A stretch of DNA of 63,187 nt from Lachnoclostridium sp. An76 (GTDB lineage: Bacteria > Bacillota > Clostridia > Lachnospirales > Lachnospiraceae), in NCBI RefSeq assembly GCF_002161355.1, contig NZ_NFHL01000012.1:1-63187 (forward strand), read 5' to 3'. A program made the translations under genes and the position numbers. Shown here piece by piece: positions 33,746-43,403 of this stretch. The first letter of the stretch is position 1. Each line of letters begins with the position of its first letter. Under the pieces are notes generated by a model. That model was not told the DNA's origin and ran no database searches. It saw nothing but the letters and a program-made list of their open reading frames with translations.

Positions 33746-34801
33746 TCATTTCTTAAAATCTCCTCTGTACCCCCTTACAATCTCTATCATATTCAGATAA
33801 TTCTCCGCCGGCACATAGTCCGGGATGGAATTCCCTGTCCCAAATGCGAAGCCGCCATGTCCCATACATTTCCGTATCACGTCATGGATATACTCCTTCA
33901 TCTCCTGCTTCGATGCGTTGCATACCACATCCACATCAATCCCGCCGAAGTTGCCGATCCGGTCTCCGTATTTCTCTACCCACACCGGGAACCGTGCGAT
34001 CTGGTCTTCATTGGAATGCTTTGCATCAATCCCGACCTTATCGATCAGGTCGTCCATCACATCAAAGATCTTGCCGCAGGAGTGCAGGAGAAACGGTTTC
34101 CCATAGCTGTGCACCAGATCCACGATCGGCTTATACTGTGGGAAGATCAGATTCTTCGTGTCATCCGTGGACAAAAGAGTATTGCTCTTATATCCCAGAT
34201 CATCGCCAAAACGCAGCACACAGTAGATATCTCCGAATTCTTTCATAAACCGCTTCCATATCTTCAGATCAGTCTCTCCCACCTTTTGGAACATCTTGTG
34301 ATAGAGTTCCTCATCATCTGCTGCAATGTAACACAGTCCCTCATATCCGGTCAGATCCTGCACACACTCAAAGATCCCGTTTCCCACGCCGCCGATTGCC
34401 TTCATCCCCTCCGGCATTTCATCCCGCAGAGCCCGAAAATATTTCGAATATTCATTAAAATAGAGCTCTGGTATCTCATCCCAGGGGTATGCTCTAAAAT
34501 CATCTTCATCCTGTATCACAGGAGTCACACGGCTGTCTCCAAGCGCCCCGGCCCCAGGCATGACCAGACCGATACACTGTTCAAATGTCACCACATCATA
34601 TCCGTATTCTTCGAAAAATCCGCAGTATATTCTGAAAAACTCATGGATATCCCTGTCATCTCCCTGGAACAGGGACTGCATGTCCACGCCTTTGATCTCC
34701 CCGATCTTGTTCATTGATACATTGTGCTCGTACAGCGGCAGCCTGGCCGCCTCCTTATTCCGGGCTGCGTTTACGATATTTCTGTAATCCGGTTCAAACA
34801 T
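33746..34801 (-). CDS. Uroporphyrinogen-decarboxylase-family protein (putative corrinoid methyltransferase)
   Basis: This 351-residue protein has the UroD/MtaA/MtbA fold. The zinc-ligand-like motif LLHSCGKIFDVMDDLID around residue 240 and the C-terminal GGFAFGTGNSIPDYVP are typical of methyltransferase-like members rather than heme-pathway HemE. There is no corrinoid protein or methyltransferase partner nearby except the decayed pair at 31.3-32.6 kb, so its substrate is unknown. It is divergent from an AraC regulator and shares a compact promoter region containing two 21-bp-spaced repeats. Confidence 0.8.
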   Translation of the reverse strand: MFEPDYRNIVNAARNKEAARLPLYEHNVSMNKIGEIKGVDMQSLFQGDDRDIHEFFRIYCGFFEEYGYDVVTFEQCIGLVMPGAGALGDSRVTPVIQDEDDFRAYPWDEIPELYFNEYSKYFRALRDEMPEGMKAIGGVGNGIFECVQDLTGYEGLCYIAADDEELYHKMFQKVGETDLKIWKRFMKEFGDIYCVLRFGDDLGYKSNTLLSTDDTKNLIFPQYKPIVDLVHSYGKPFLLHSCGKIFDVMDDLIDKVGIDAKHSNEDQIARFPVWVEKYGDRIGNFGGIDVDVVCNASKQEMKEYIHDVIRKCMGHGGFAFGTGNSIPDYVPAENYLNMIEIVRGYRGDFKK

Positions 34802-34850
34802 GGTTTTGTCTCCTCTCTGTTTTTTAACGTCTGCTTTTTGACTGCTTCTC

Positions 34851-34886
34851 TGAAAATTTGTCTGCCTGCGTTGAAAATTTGTCTGC
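34851..34886. promoter_or_regulatory. Paired direct repeats, probable AraC-type operator
   Basis: TGAAAATTTGTCTGC occurs at 34851-34865 and 34872-34886, exactly 21 bp apart. The second copy ends one base before the -35 box of the araC-type gene. The spacing places both on the same DNA face, as in AraC I1/I2 sites. Confidence 0.65.
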
Positions 34887-34915
34887 TTGACTTGTTCCCT
34901 ATACCATTATATAAT
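34887..34915 (+). promoter_or_regulatory. Promoter of the AraC-type regulator
   Basis: TTGACT (34887-34892) and TATAAT (34910-34915) have a 17-bp spacer. The leader then contains AATCTTTAAA paired with TTTAAAGATT around the odd palindrome TATACGGCGTATA, which can fold as a hairpin before the start codon. Confidence 0.75.
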
Positions 34916-34987
34916 CTTTAAAATTGTATTGCATCCATTTATATACGGCGTATAAATTTAAAGATTTTCCGCATAGAGGGCATTATC

Positions 34988-35887
34988 ATGGATAACGCAT
35001 TTGATCTCCGCGATCATTACATGTATACAAAAGACCGCATCGTGCTGACTGAAAAAGAGCTTGGCATCCCCGGCATCCGCATGTTCGGCAGACATGTGAT
35101 GAATAATGCCACCTCTTCCATTTTCTGGCATTATCACAGGGATGCATTCGAATTTTCCATCCCCGCAGGGGGAACGTTCTCATTTTCCACAGAAACTGCA
35201 GACTATGATCTCCCCGGCGGCGATGTATTTGTCTCCTTTCCGAATGAAGTACACGGGACAAATCTGGTGCCGGTCACTGCCGGCGACCTGTACTGGTTCC
35301 AGCTCGATGTCAGCGATGAGGAGAACCTGCTTTTCCTCAGCCGTGACGCCGGACGTTACTTAAAAGAGAAGCTGCTCGCACTGCCCCATCACCTGATCCG
35401 CACGGAGCTGCGCAGGACTGTCCCCTTTATCCGGCAGATGTTTGACCTTGCGGTCAGCGGAGCGGACTCCCATCTTACGGCTGCCTGTTTCCACCTGTTC
35501 CTGCAGATGCTGATCGTCTATGCCATCCGGGAACCGTTTCCCATGTCCCCGGATATCAGGAAAGCCCATGACGAGATACTGTCAGATCCTTGCAGGGATT
35601 TTGCTCTTGAGGACCTTGCCCGGACAGCCGGGCTGTCCTGCTCCCAGTTTAAGCAGAAATTCAAAGCCCAGCTCGGCGTATCCCCGCGTCATTTCATCAA
35701 CGCAAAAAAGATCGATCACGCAAAAAAACTTCTGTCAGAGGGGAGATCCGTGACAGAAGTTTCCATGCTGCTGAATTTTACGACCAGCAGTTATTTTGCA
35801 ACTGTATTTAAAAAATATACGATGGAAACGCCGACAGAGTACCAAAAGAAACTGAAAAAACGCCTCGGCAGCCCCGATCATACTTAA
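34988..35887 (+). CDS. AraC-family transcriptional regulator with cupin domain
   Basis: This 299-residue regulator has an N-terminal cupin-like sensing domain (FWHYHRDAFEFSIPAGG, then DYDLPGGDVFVSFPNEVH). Its C-terminal double helix-turn-helix spans residues about 200-290, with FALEDLARTAGLSCSQFKQKF and the second motif VTEVSMLLNFTTSSYFATVF. It is divergent from the UroD-family gene and probably controls it and itself through the repeats at 34851-34886. The ATG at 34988 has only a weak AGAGGGC site. Confidence 0.88.
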   Translation: MDNAFDLRDHYMYTKDRIVLTEKELGIPGIRMFGRHVMNNATSSIFWHYHRDAFEFSIPAGGTFSFSTETADYDLPGGDVFVSFPNEVHGTNLVPVTAGDLYWFQLDVSDEENLLFLSRDAGRYLKEKLLALPHHLIRTELRRTVPFIRQMFDLAVSGADSHLTAACFHLFLQMLIVYAIREPFPMSPDIRKAHDEILSDPCRDFALEDLARTAGLSCSQFKQKFKAQLGVSPRHFINAKKIDHAKKLLSEGRSVTEVSMLLNFTTSSYFATVFKKYTMETPTEYQKKLKKRLGSPDHT

Positions 35888-36037
35888 AACCTGCCCCGTT
35901 TCAGCATGGCATACGCCATCTCAAATGTCGGCTGTTTCGCCGATTTCAATGGAAGGAAGGCGCAGAAAATTCCCCGCACCTTCCAATCTTTCCATTCTTT
36001 ATAAGTTCATATGCTCAGCTCCTGGTTTCTGGCAGCA

Positions 36038-39000
36038 TTACCTGCATTTTCTTCTGTACACACCAGTCCATGCAGCCGCACCTGCTGCCAGCACCGCGGC
36101 TGCCATCAGCCCGAACGGAGCCGCCTCATCCCCGGTCTTCGGAGCATCCGCGCCGCTGCCCTGCTGTCCGCCGGTTCCTTCGCTGCCGTCACCGGTATCG
36201 CCAGTATGATCACCGCCGGTTTCATCTCCGTCACCTTCATCGCCGGAGCCGGAACCTGATTTTTCTGTCAGCCCGTCCTTCGCCGCCTGCAGTTCAGCCA
36301 CAGCATCATCCACTGTCTTCTGCTCATAAATACTCAGGCTCTCATCGTCCATCACAGCCTGCGCTGCCGCCAGTGCTGTCCTGTATACAGCGACGCTCTC
36401 GTCTGTGTAAATACTTAAGTCAAGCCCTTCCACTGCCTTTAACAGCTCTTCCAGGTTGGTCTTGTCCGCTTTGAGCCTTAACTCAGAGATCGCGTCCACC
36501 AGATCCTGCCATGCTGACGTTACCTCTTCCTGGAGAGCATTGCCATTCTCATACACTTCTTTCGCTTTTTCCAGCGCTTCCGTGAATTCCGCCTTGCCAT
36601 CTTCTACATATTTGTCCAGGTCATACCTGCCGCCCAGGTCGATGGCTTCTTTCAGTGCCGCTTTATCCGGCGCGGTAAAGCTCAGCGAATGGAGCGCCAG
36701 GGATACCATCTTGTAGTCGCCAGGGAAATCGCCGAATCCGTCGTCATGCGGTTTCCCGTTGCTGACTCCCGGAGCGCTCTCCCCATTTTCATCATATGTA
36801 TTAAAGTGCCACCAGCTGTTGCCTGCCACCTGATCATAGTAATAAGATACATCGATCGCCAGGTTGGAGACAACGGTGCCGCTCGGGATCTCCAGCACAT
36901 CCGCAATGCTTCCGCTCGGATATTCCATCCTGCCTGTGCCCTTCTCCCACGCGATCACATCATATCCGTCAAAAGTGCCCATATGCGGGTTTTCTCCGCT
37001 CATCACCGGATCGCCCAGCGGTCTCTCCCACTGCCCGTAAGCAATGTCAAACGCATCGAGAGCTGCCTGAAGGGCTACCGTCTGTGCTTTCATCTCGCTA
37101 AAGGAAGCATCTTCTGTCTCATACACAGCTTTTGCCGCGTCAATCGCATCGCTCAGCGCTTTATTTGCCTCCTCATCGTAAGGATCACTGTCCGGCGTCT
37201 TGTTTTCAAGCATAAGCACTCCCTCATCACTATACTCTGTCTCTCCGTCTGCATCGTACTGCTCATAGTAAGGGATCTTGCCCTCGGTCGTCTCTACTTC
37301 GCTGCCGCTCTCATCTGTTACAGTTACAGAGCCTCCCCACGGGCTGACAAGCTTACACTCATTTCCAAGCGTGCTTGTGATCTCCACATGGCTTACCGCC
37401 TGCTCTGTACCGTCATATCCTGCGGATACTGTAAAGCCGCCCTTTGCCGCAAAACCTGCATATTCTGCATCCTTATCTGACAGCCAGTTCGGGAAGATAT
37501 CGATCATGCCGCACTCGCTGTTGAGCATCATCTGGTTCACTGTCTCAATGGAGCCTGCTTTTTCAAAGCCGTGGTTATTATCTTCGATCGTCAGATTTTT
37601 CTGAAGCTTTCCATTTAACTGTCCCACGAACGCGTTCACGATCGTGTTGATATCATATCCGGCTTCCACTGCCTCCGGGAAGATACGCGGGAAGTTGTTG
37701 ATCTGTCCCCACGGATTCCCGTTATCCACAAAGGTCTGGATCGTATTTGTCACAAGCTCCAGATCCTCCGGTGAAGAATAGTGGTTATACACATTGCCCG
37801 GGAGCACCGCATCAAGCGGGATCGCATTCCCGTCTCCCGGGATCGGGCTTGCCATGGGCTTCCACTGGGAAACATCAGCAACCCACTGTCCGTTTTCTTT
37901 CGGAGTTTCCAGTTCTGCCAGAGCTAAGGATTCCCCGCCGCTCGCCATAGCTGTCGGCTGTTCCGGAAGGTGTGCCAGGATCTCGTTCCACTGATCTCTC
38001 TTTGCCTCATCCCTGCCGAGGATCTCACTGTATTCAATGAGATGTGAGAACAGATTTTTCACTGTCGCCAGCTCGACCGCCGGGTTCTTGGAGAAGGAAC
38101 CCTCATTGTAAGCCGCGTAGAGCGCATACTCGTAATCTCCGTCCTCTGTGTCTTCCTTTGTCAGCCATGCCTCATAGTATGCTCCGCAGGCTTTCAGCAG
38201 GTCGTAAAGTCCTCCTTCAAGATAACTCTTATCCTGCGTATAATCATAGTACTCCATCATGGGATACGCGCTGTATGCTGCATTCATTGCCTCTTGATGA
38301 TAGTTGTCATCACAGGTAATGCCAAACGGCCCAATGCCTACCGGATAAAGCGCTGCGCCCTCGATCCCGTCCGTCTCATCGATCAGCCCGGCATCGATCT
38401 TCGGCTGGATCAGGAGTCCTTCCAACTCATCCGGGACGATCTCCCTTAACTCTGATGTGCTCTGCCCGCGGCTTAACCCCTCCTCCATATAGTCCAGCAG
38501 GGCCTGTCCTGCCGGGAGAGTCAGGTCAGAGTGGTTCGTAGAGTTCAATCCGTAATATGCTGCGATAAAGTTGTAATTCAGATGATAGTCTGCATTCCAG
38601 TTCGGGTTATCTGTGGTAAACCAGTTGCCGTACAGGCCGGAAGCCAGCCCGTCCTCGCGCAGTGCGGAACCAAGCAGATAAAGAGAACCATAATAGTAGG
38701 ACTGGATCTTGTTCAGGTTTGCATCCTCTGTCCCGAGATCGATGTAGGACCGTGTCCAGAAATCCTGCCACCACTCGTCATGCTCTGTGCGGAGACCTGC
38801 GATATCATCCGCATCTTTTACTGCGCTGCCGAGCTCTTCCGCCTACTGGACCGGGTCGTCCCCGATCAGGGACATATCGGACGCTTTGTAAGTCTGTCCG
38901 CCTCCGCCTACAGCAGTTACCAGATAGACCGTTCCGCCTGCCGGAAGCGTTACATACTGCTCTGCACTCGTGCCATCTTCATTTGCTTTCTGCTCTTCGA

Positions 39001-39778
39001 CGTCCGCCCCAACTACATAGGTTGTCAGTGCAGCTTCTGATACATAGGATTTTTCATTTCCCGTATCTTTTTTCGCTGTCTGGCGGGTCACATAGATCTG
39101 GCCGTCCTTCTCTGTCACATCGGTCGGATACTGGCCGTTATCATTCTTGACCCATGTGCTGATCTCCAGATCCAGATCTTCCTCTGACCTGGAAGTCATT
39201 TCCTGGATGAGAAGGTTTTTGCCCTCTGCTGTCCATGTGTTGATGTCAACTTCTTTATCTCCAAAATAGATCGAAGTGTCCACATCCGCTGTATCCAGGT
39301 TCATAGTCTCGCTGAACGGTCCGTTGGAGCCGGTACCGGGCGTACTGCCTTCATAAACCCCGCTCCTGTCGCCGTCGATGGAAGTTACCGGATCCTGCTC
39401 TGCATAGAACTCAAAGCGCCCCATCCTTACGCGGGGATCTGCTTCGTTGTCGTCCTGGACCGGCTTGTCGACCCATATACGCACATATTTCGCCTCATAA
39501 GTCTGATCCAGGCTGCGCAGTGTAGTGCCTGCTGCATTGCCCTCGACCGTATCCACGGTCGTCCACAGGCTGCTGTCTGTCTCTTCATTATATTCGTCTG
39601 ACCACACCCTGTCGTCTGTGCTGACCTGGACCTTAAAGTCCTTTGCATTATGGCGGACTCTCCCGCTCCTTTATTGTCCCCGTAAAGGAATATCTGTGTC
39701 ACACGCGCCCGCGGGTTATTGATCGAATCACCGTCTGATTCCTGGGTAGGAGTTGTAAAATAGAACCGGATATGTTTT
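36038..39778 (-). pseudogene. GH95-like surface glycosidase with F5/8C and FIVAR domains, inactivated
   Basis: In order the translated fragments give an F5/8-type C domain (HIRFYFTTPTQES, YVRIWVDKPV), a GH95-type alpha-fucosidase-like catalytic region (GSIETVNQMMLNSECGMIDI, NWFTTDNPNWNADYHLNYNF), three FIVAR-like helical repeats and a C-terminal sortase motif APKTGD, hydrophobic stretch and RRKCR tail. A frameshift near 39650 breaks the F5/8C domain and an in-frame TAG at 38843-38845 cuts the catalytic part (after DDPVQ). The N-terminus and signal peptide are missing. Downstream of the TAG 836 codons stay open from the first internal ATG, which suggests recent inactivation. Confidence 0.8.
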
Positions 39779-40178
39779 GTCGTTCCTCCACTTCGAACGG
39801 CTGCGGGTTAAACACAACAACTGCCTGTTTTCCTTCTGTCTCGGCGCCCAGGTCCAGCTTCCGTATGATCGCGTATGCCGCCTCATCGCAGAGGACCTGC
39901 CCCATCTCCAGAGCCTGGAGCAGAGATCCCGGTATCCCGATGATCAGCTCCAGGGCTACGATCAGATAAGTATTCTTATGGGCTTCCCAGAAAGCCGGGG
40001 ACTTCAGGGTAGTGATATAGTTGTCAAATCCGACCCATCCCAGGGACGCAGCCCCGTTATGGTTCTGAAGGCTCATAATAAAGCACGGGATGATCGAATA
40101 GATGACAAACAGCGTAAACAAAATAAATCCCGGCAGTAAGAAAACCAGTTTTGACCGGTTAGAATAGAAACTTTTCAT
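39779..40178 (-). pseudogene. Sugar ABC permease N-terminus fused to an alpha-mannosidase-like fragment
   Basis: Residues 1 to about 86 are the N-terminus of a LplB/UgpA-type sugar ABC permease (KLVFLLPGFILFTLFVIYSI, then VGFDNYITTL). Residues about 87-133 switch to a GH38 alpha-mannosidase-like segment (ALEMGQVLCDEAAYAI, then AVVVFNPQPFEVEE). At about 39779 the homology changes again into the F5/8C domain, in another reading frame. The start has an AGGAGGAA site. At least two deletions joined three genes here; none of the pieces can be functional. Confidence 0.7.
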
Positions 40179-40276
40179 TTCAGATTTCCTCCTCTTTTTC
40201 TGCTGACTTTATTGTAAAGTCAGGCTTCATTCCGAGGGGGACATATTTTTAGAACCGGGAGCGTTTTTTTTAGCTT

Positions 40277-40927
40277 TTACCGGCGCCCGTATCTCCAGTC
40301 GCCGCTGTCCTCCGGCTCAGGGGGCATGTATTTATGCATCCCCGGCTCGGAGAGATAAGAGAGCGCCAGCGCGGAAAGTGACGGTACAATGATCACAAGA
40401 GGGATCGAAATCCATATGAGCAGCGCCCCCGCCGCGATGATCAGCAGCATCGGAACACCTCTTAAAATATAACGTGATGAAATTACATAATCCAATCGGA
40501 GGATATTTCCAAATGAGTCAGAAAATCTCGAAAATACCGGGATCCTCCAGATCAGGTTCTCCGCGTACAGGAAGCTGACAAGCAGCATGACCGCCGCCGG
40601 GAACACACCCGCTCCTGTCCCCGAAGCAGCCATCCCCAGGACATAATGATCTCCTGCCGCGATCACCCCTCCAACCGCACCGTACAGGATACCAAGAGGA
40701 ATGCCCTGTTTCAGATTCTTTTTATAAGCATCCTTAAATTCCTCAAACACTTTTCCCCTGTCATACCGGATACACTTGACTGTCGTGTGGTACATACTCG
40801 CAGTGGATGTAAAAAATGTAACGACCGGGATACATCCCACAGCCCACAAAACAGTAATGACCACCATATCGCAGATCTTGCCCGTAACTGTAAAAAAGGC
40901 GCCTTCCACGCTGAAAAAGCCTTTCAT
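40277..40927 (-). CDS. yesL: YesL-family (DUF624) membrane protein
   Basis: This 216-residue protein has about five transmembrane helices and the family start (ITVLWAVGCIPVVTFFTSTA). YesL-type proteins are encoded with LplB/LplC-type sugar ABC transporters and surface glycosidases in Firmicutes; their function is unknown. Here the transporter neighbour survives only as the fragment at 39.8-40.2 kb, so the gene is probably a relic of that carbohydrate locus. The frame is intact. It ends in a charged, proline-rich cytoplasmic tail. Confidence 0.8.
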   Translation of the reverse strand: MKGFFSVEGAFFTVTGKICDMVVITVLWAVGCIPVVTFFTSTASMYHTTVKCIRYDRGKVFEEFKDAYKKNLKQGIPLGILYGAVGGVIAAGDHYVLGMAASGTGAGVFPAAVMLLVSFLYAENLIWRIPVFSRFSDSFGNILRLDYVISSRYILRGVPMLLIIAAGALLIWISIPLVIIVPSLSALALSYLSEPGMHKYMPPEPEDSGDWRYGRR

Positions 40928-41090
40928 TCCCTTTGTTCTCCTTCCGTTTCCTGTTCCGCTGATTTTTCTATATCTGGATTATTATACTCAATGATCTTTC
41001 TGTTGCGGGGTAGATATTTTGTTATTTTCAGGCTTTATAAATATATCCTGTCTGATACTCCGGGATCTTTACAGGGGAAACGGTCAGCGT

Positions 41091-41201
41091 GAACAGCAGC
41101 AGAAGCTCAAAAAATTTTCAGATCTAACAAAAATTTTCAGATCTGCTTGACACGACACTGTCTGCCGGACTACAATAGGACAAGTAAAAACAACAGATTA
41201 T
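41091..41201 (+). repeat. Left copy of the 111-bp target-site duplication of the IS1634-type element
   Basis: This is identical over 111 bp to 43293-43403 on the other side of the element, with flanking bases diverging at once. It carries a complete promoter (TTGACA 41147-41152, TACAAT 41171-41176) that now points into the insertion sequence against the transposase gene. The stretch between yesL (40927) and this repeat holds no gene. Confidence 0.9.
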
Positions 41202-43292
41202 CCCGTTTTCGACACTTTAACGAATTAGAAGAGCCGGAGACCCTTTAAACTTAAGGGTTTCCGGCTCAAACTGACAGAGAAAGATGTTGTATGTGAATGC
41301 TATTGTAAAAATTTTTTTATCATACTGTTTAATTCTTTTGGTCTGTAGTGAAGTCTGTCCAGTGGTAGCATAGTCAATCTGGTTAATGCGTCAAGGGCTT
41401 TGCTTCCGTTATAAAGCGCCATGTATTCAATATCGTGGACATTAGCGACGTTCATATTCTTTAAGGTGGTTATGAGATTGCTGGCTGTTACATGTGTTCC
41501 CTGATCATCTAGCCGGGCTTCCAGCAGGCGATAGACCAGAAGTGCGGTATAACAGATCAGAAAATGTGCCTTAATACGTTCCTGAAGCCTATGGTTGACC
41601 GGACGGCCGTCAAAGTTGGTTTTCATGATCCGAAAGCATTCTTCTATCTGGTATCTCTTATTGGATACTGCGAGGATATCTTTTGCGTGATCCTGCAGAT
41701 TGGTCGCTACGGCATAGTAACCATCATATTTTTCTTCTTCGGCAATCTTATCCTGATCCAGGATATATTCCACGACTGCTGTTTCCCCCGATTTTGTTTT
41801 CGCTGTTCTTTTTAAGAAACGTTTTACATCGTTCGGACCTTTTTTGATCTCTTCAGGATCTTTTAACTCTAATAACTTCTTTGCCCGCTCAATCTGCCTG
41901 CTGCGGACAGATCTCTGATATTCCATCACCTTTCGGGAAAAAGTAATGATAATGCGCTGTTTAAGGACACCCTTCGCTTTCCGTTTCATAGTGCGTCCGT
42001 TCTTTAACGTCACATCTTCGTAGAGGCCGAGATCCAGTACCTTATCGGCATCTACCACTTTATAAGCAAAATCGTTATATAATTTCAGGTTTTCCTCTTC
42101 AAATCGGTCAAAGCTTTTCATTCCAGCGATCGTGACAGGTTTGTCATTGGAAAGAAGCCGGTAATCGTAGTCGTTGAAAACGGATTGTTTTAAAACACCG
42201 CTCATTTTTTTGATCGATTGCGTGACAATGAACGTCCTGCCGCCCATACTGTTAAATTTTCGGATGTTGTAAGAACCGAGACCGGCATCTGCGCAGTAGA
42301 TAAATTTTGCATCCGGCAGCATTTTCATCACTTCTTTTTCCAGTGGGATAGCGGTAAGCTGTTCACTGGTGTTGCCGGGGTGGAGACACATGGTGATAGG
42401 GATGCCCCGCGAATCCATAAACAGCCCCATCTCTACGATCGGGTTAGGCCGATGCTCTTTGCTGAAACCGTACTGACGCATTCCCTTCATGATTTCTCCC
42501 GTGACTTCATCTACGACGTCTTCATCCGGCTGCTCTGATTCAAAATAGAAGTTGGAACAGTCATAGTAAAGGACAGAAGTATCTCTTTTTACGATCGTAT
42601 TACTCTGCCTGAACAGCCATGCCAGGTAATCGTCATGGTTTTCTTCCAGTAAATCCATAAAACGCAGGATGTGCTGGTAATCAAAATCCGGCTGTTCATA
42701 GTAGGTGTCAAGCTTATGCCATGTGGCATGTTTTGAAAGCGGGTCGAGGATCCTTGCATAGGTAAGGAAACGGGATATCGTGTAACAATCGAAAGTAATC
42801 TTCCGGTCTTTCGTTTTCTGATGGAAGAAATCTCTGAGCCGGAGACCTTTCATAAGTTCCTGGAGGAAAAAGTATCCAATGTTCAGCCAGGTAGAGGAAG
42901 AAGCAGGGTCGTTTGTATGAGGAACACGTTGATTGAAATCAGCGGACAAAGTATATTCCACTTTTCCGGACCGGTATTCTTCATTCCACTTTCGTATCTC
43001 CTCGCGGACATAAGCCTCCGGGTCGTCCGTGATTTTCAGGAGTTCAGAATGTTTGCCGAACTTGATTATATTTTTAGATGTAACTTTTTTCCCGTTGCGA
43101 AATCCCTGCTGACCATAATAGGTAGGGTCTTTCAGGCGTTTATCAAAATAGAGCTTCAATCATTATCACCTCAAGACCATTATACCATAAACATGCAACA
43201 CATGCAACATATAAAAAGATAAAATTTGACAAAAAAATACCGCATTTCTGCGGTTTGTAAGAATTTATTGATGATTCAACTGTTGAAAACCC
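41202..43292 (-). mobile_element. IS1634-family insertion sequence, 2091 bp
   Basis: The boundaries are set by the 111-bp flanking duplications. The ends carry short imperfect inverted repeats: GTTTTCGACA near 41205 and GTTTTCAACA (reverse strand) near 43290, with the outermost bases uncertain. It has one transposase gene filling most of its length. A GAGCCGGA-type hairpin with AAGGGTTTCCGGCTC lies inside the left end at 41231-41267 and probably terminates transcription. IS1634 is known for unusually long and variable target duplications. Confidence 0.9.
41300..43159 (-). CDS. IS1634-family DDE transposase
   Basis: This 619-residue transposase of the IS4 superfamily, IS1634 group, has YYDCSNFYFE as the first catalytic aspartate region (with the typical long insertion), FIYCADAGLGSYNIRKF around the second aspartate and KRYQIEECFRIMKTNFDGRPV with the YREK-like glutamate motif. 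It appears to start with TTG at 43159, eight bases after a GAGGTGA site; no in-frame ATG is near. The frame is intact, so the element may still be mobile. Confidence 0.92.
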   Translation of the reverse strand: MKLYFDKRLKDPTYYGQQGFRNGKKVTSKNIIKFGKHSELLKITDDPEAYVREEIRKWNEEYRSGKVEYTLSADFNQRVPHTNDPASSSTWLNIGYFFLQELMKGLRLRDFFHQKTKDRKITFDCYTISRFLTYARILDPLSKHATWHKLDTYYEQPDFDYQHILRFMDLLEENHDDYLAWLFRQSNTIVKRDTSVLYYDCSNFYFESEQPDEDVVDEVTGEIMKGMRQYGFSKEHRPNPIVEMGLFMDSRGIPITMCLHPGNTSEQLTAIPLEKEVMKMLPDAKFIYCADAGLGSYNIRKFNSMGGRTFIVTQSIKKMSGVLKQSVFNDYDYRLLSNDKPVTIAGMKSFDRFEEENLKLYNDFAYKVVDADKVLDLGLYEDVTLKNGRTMKRKAKGVLKQRIIITFSRKVMEYQRSVRSRQIERAKKLLELKDPEEIKKGPNDVKRFLKRTAKTKSGETAVVEYILDQDKIAEEEKYDGYYAVATNLQDHAKDILAVSNKRYQIEECFRIMKTNFDGRPVNHRLQERIKAHFLICYTALLVYRLLEARLDDQGTHVTASNLITTLKNMNVANVHDIEYMALYNGSKALDALTRLTMLPLDRLHYRPKELNSMIKKFLQ

Positions 43293-43403
43293 GAACAGCA
43301 GCAGAAGCTCAAAAAATTTTCAGATCTAACAAAAATTTTCAGATCTGCTTGACACGACACTGTCTGCCGGACTACAATAGGACAAGTAAAAACAACAGAT
43401 TAT
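43293..43403 (+). repeat. Right copy of the 111-bp target-site duplication, retaining the M-box promoter
   Basis: Identical to 41091-41201. It abuts the M-box riboswitch directly, so this copy keeps the native promoter in place. It also contains the tandem AAAAATTTTCAGATCT at 43312-43327 and 43331-43346 (19-bp period) just upstream of the -35 box. Confidence 0.9.
43349..43378 (+). promoter_or_regulatory. Promoter of the M-box leader
   Basis: TTGACA (43349-43354) and TACAAT (43373-43378) have an 18-bp spacer. The start would fall near 43385, about 20 nt before the conserved start of the M-box. Two 16-bp repeats upstream may be a regulator site. Confidence 0.75.
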
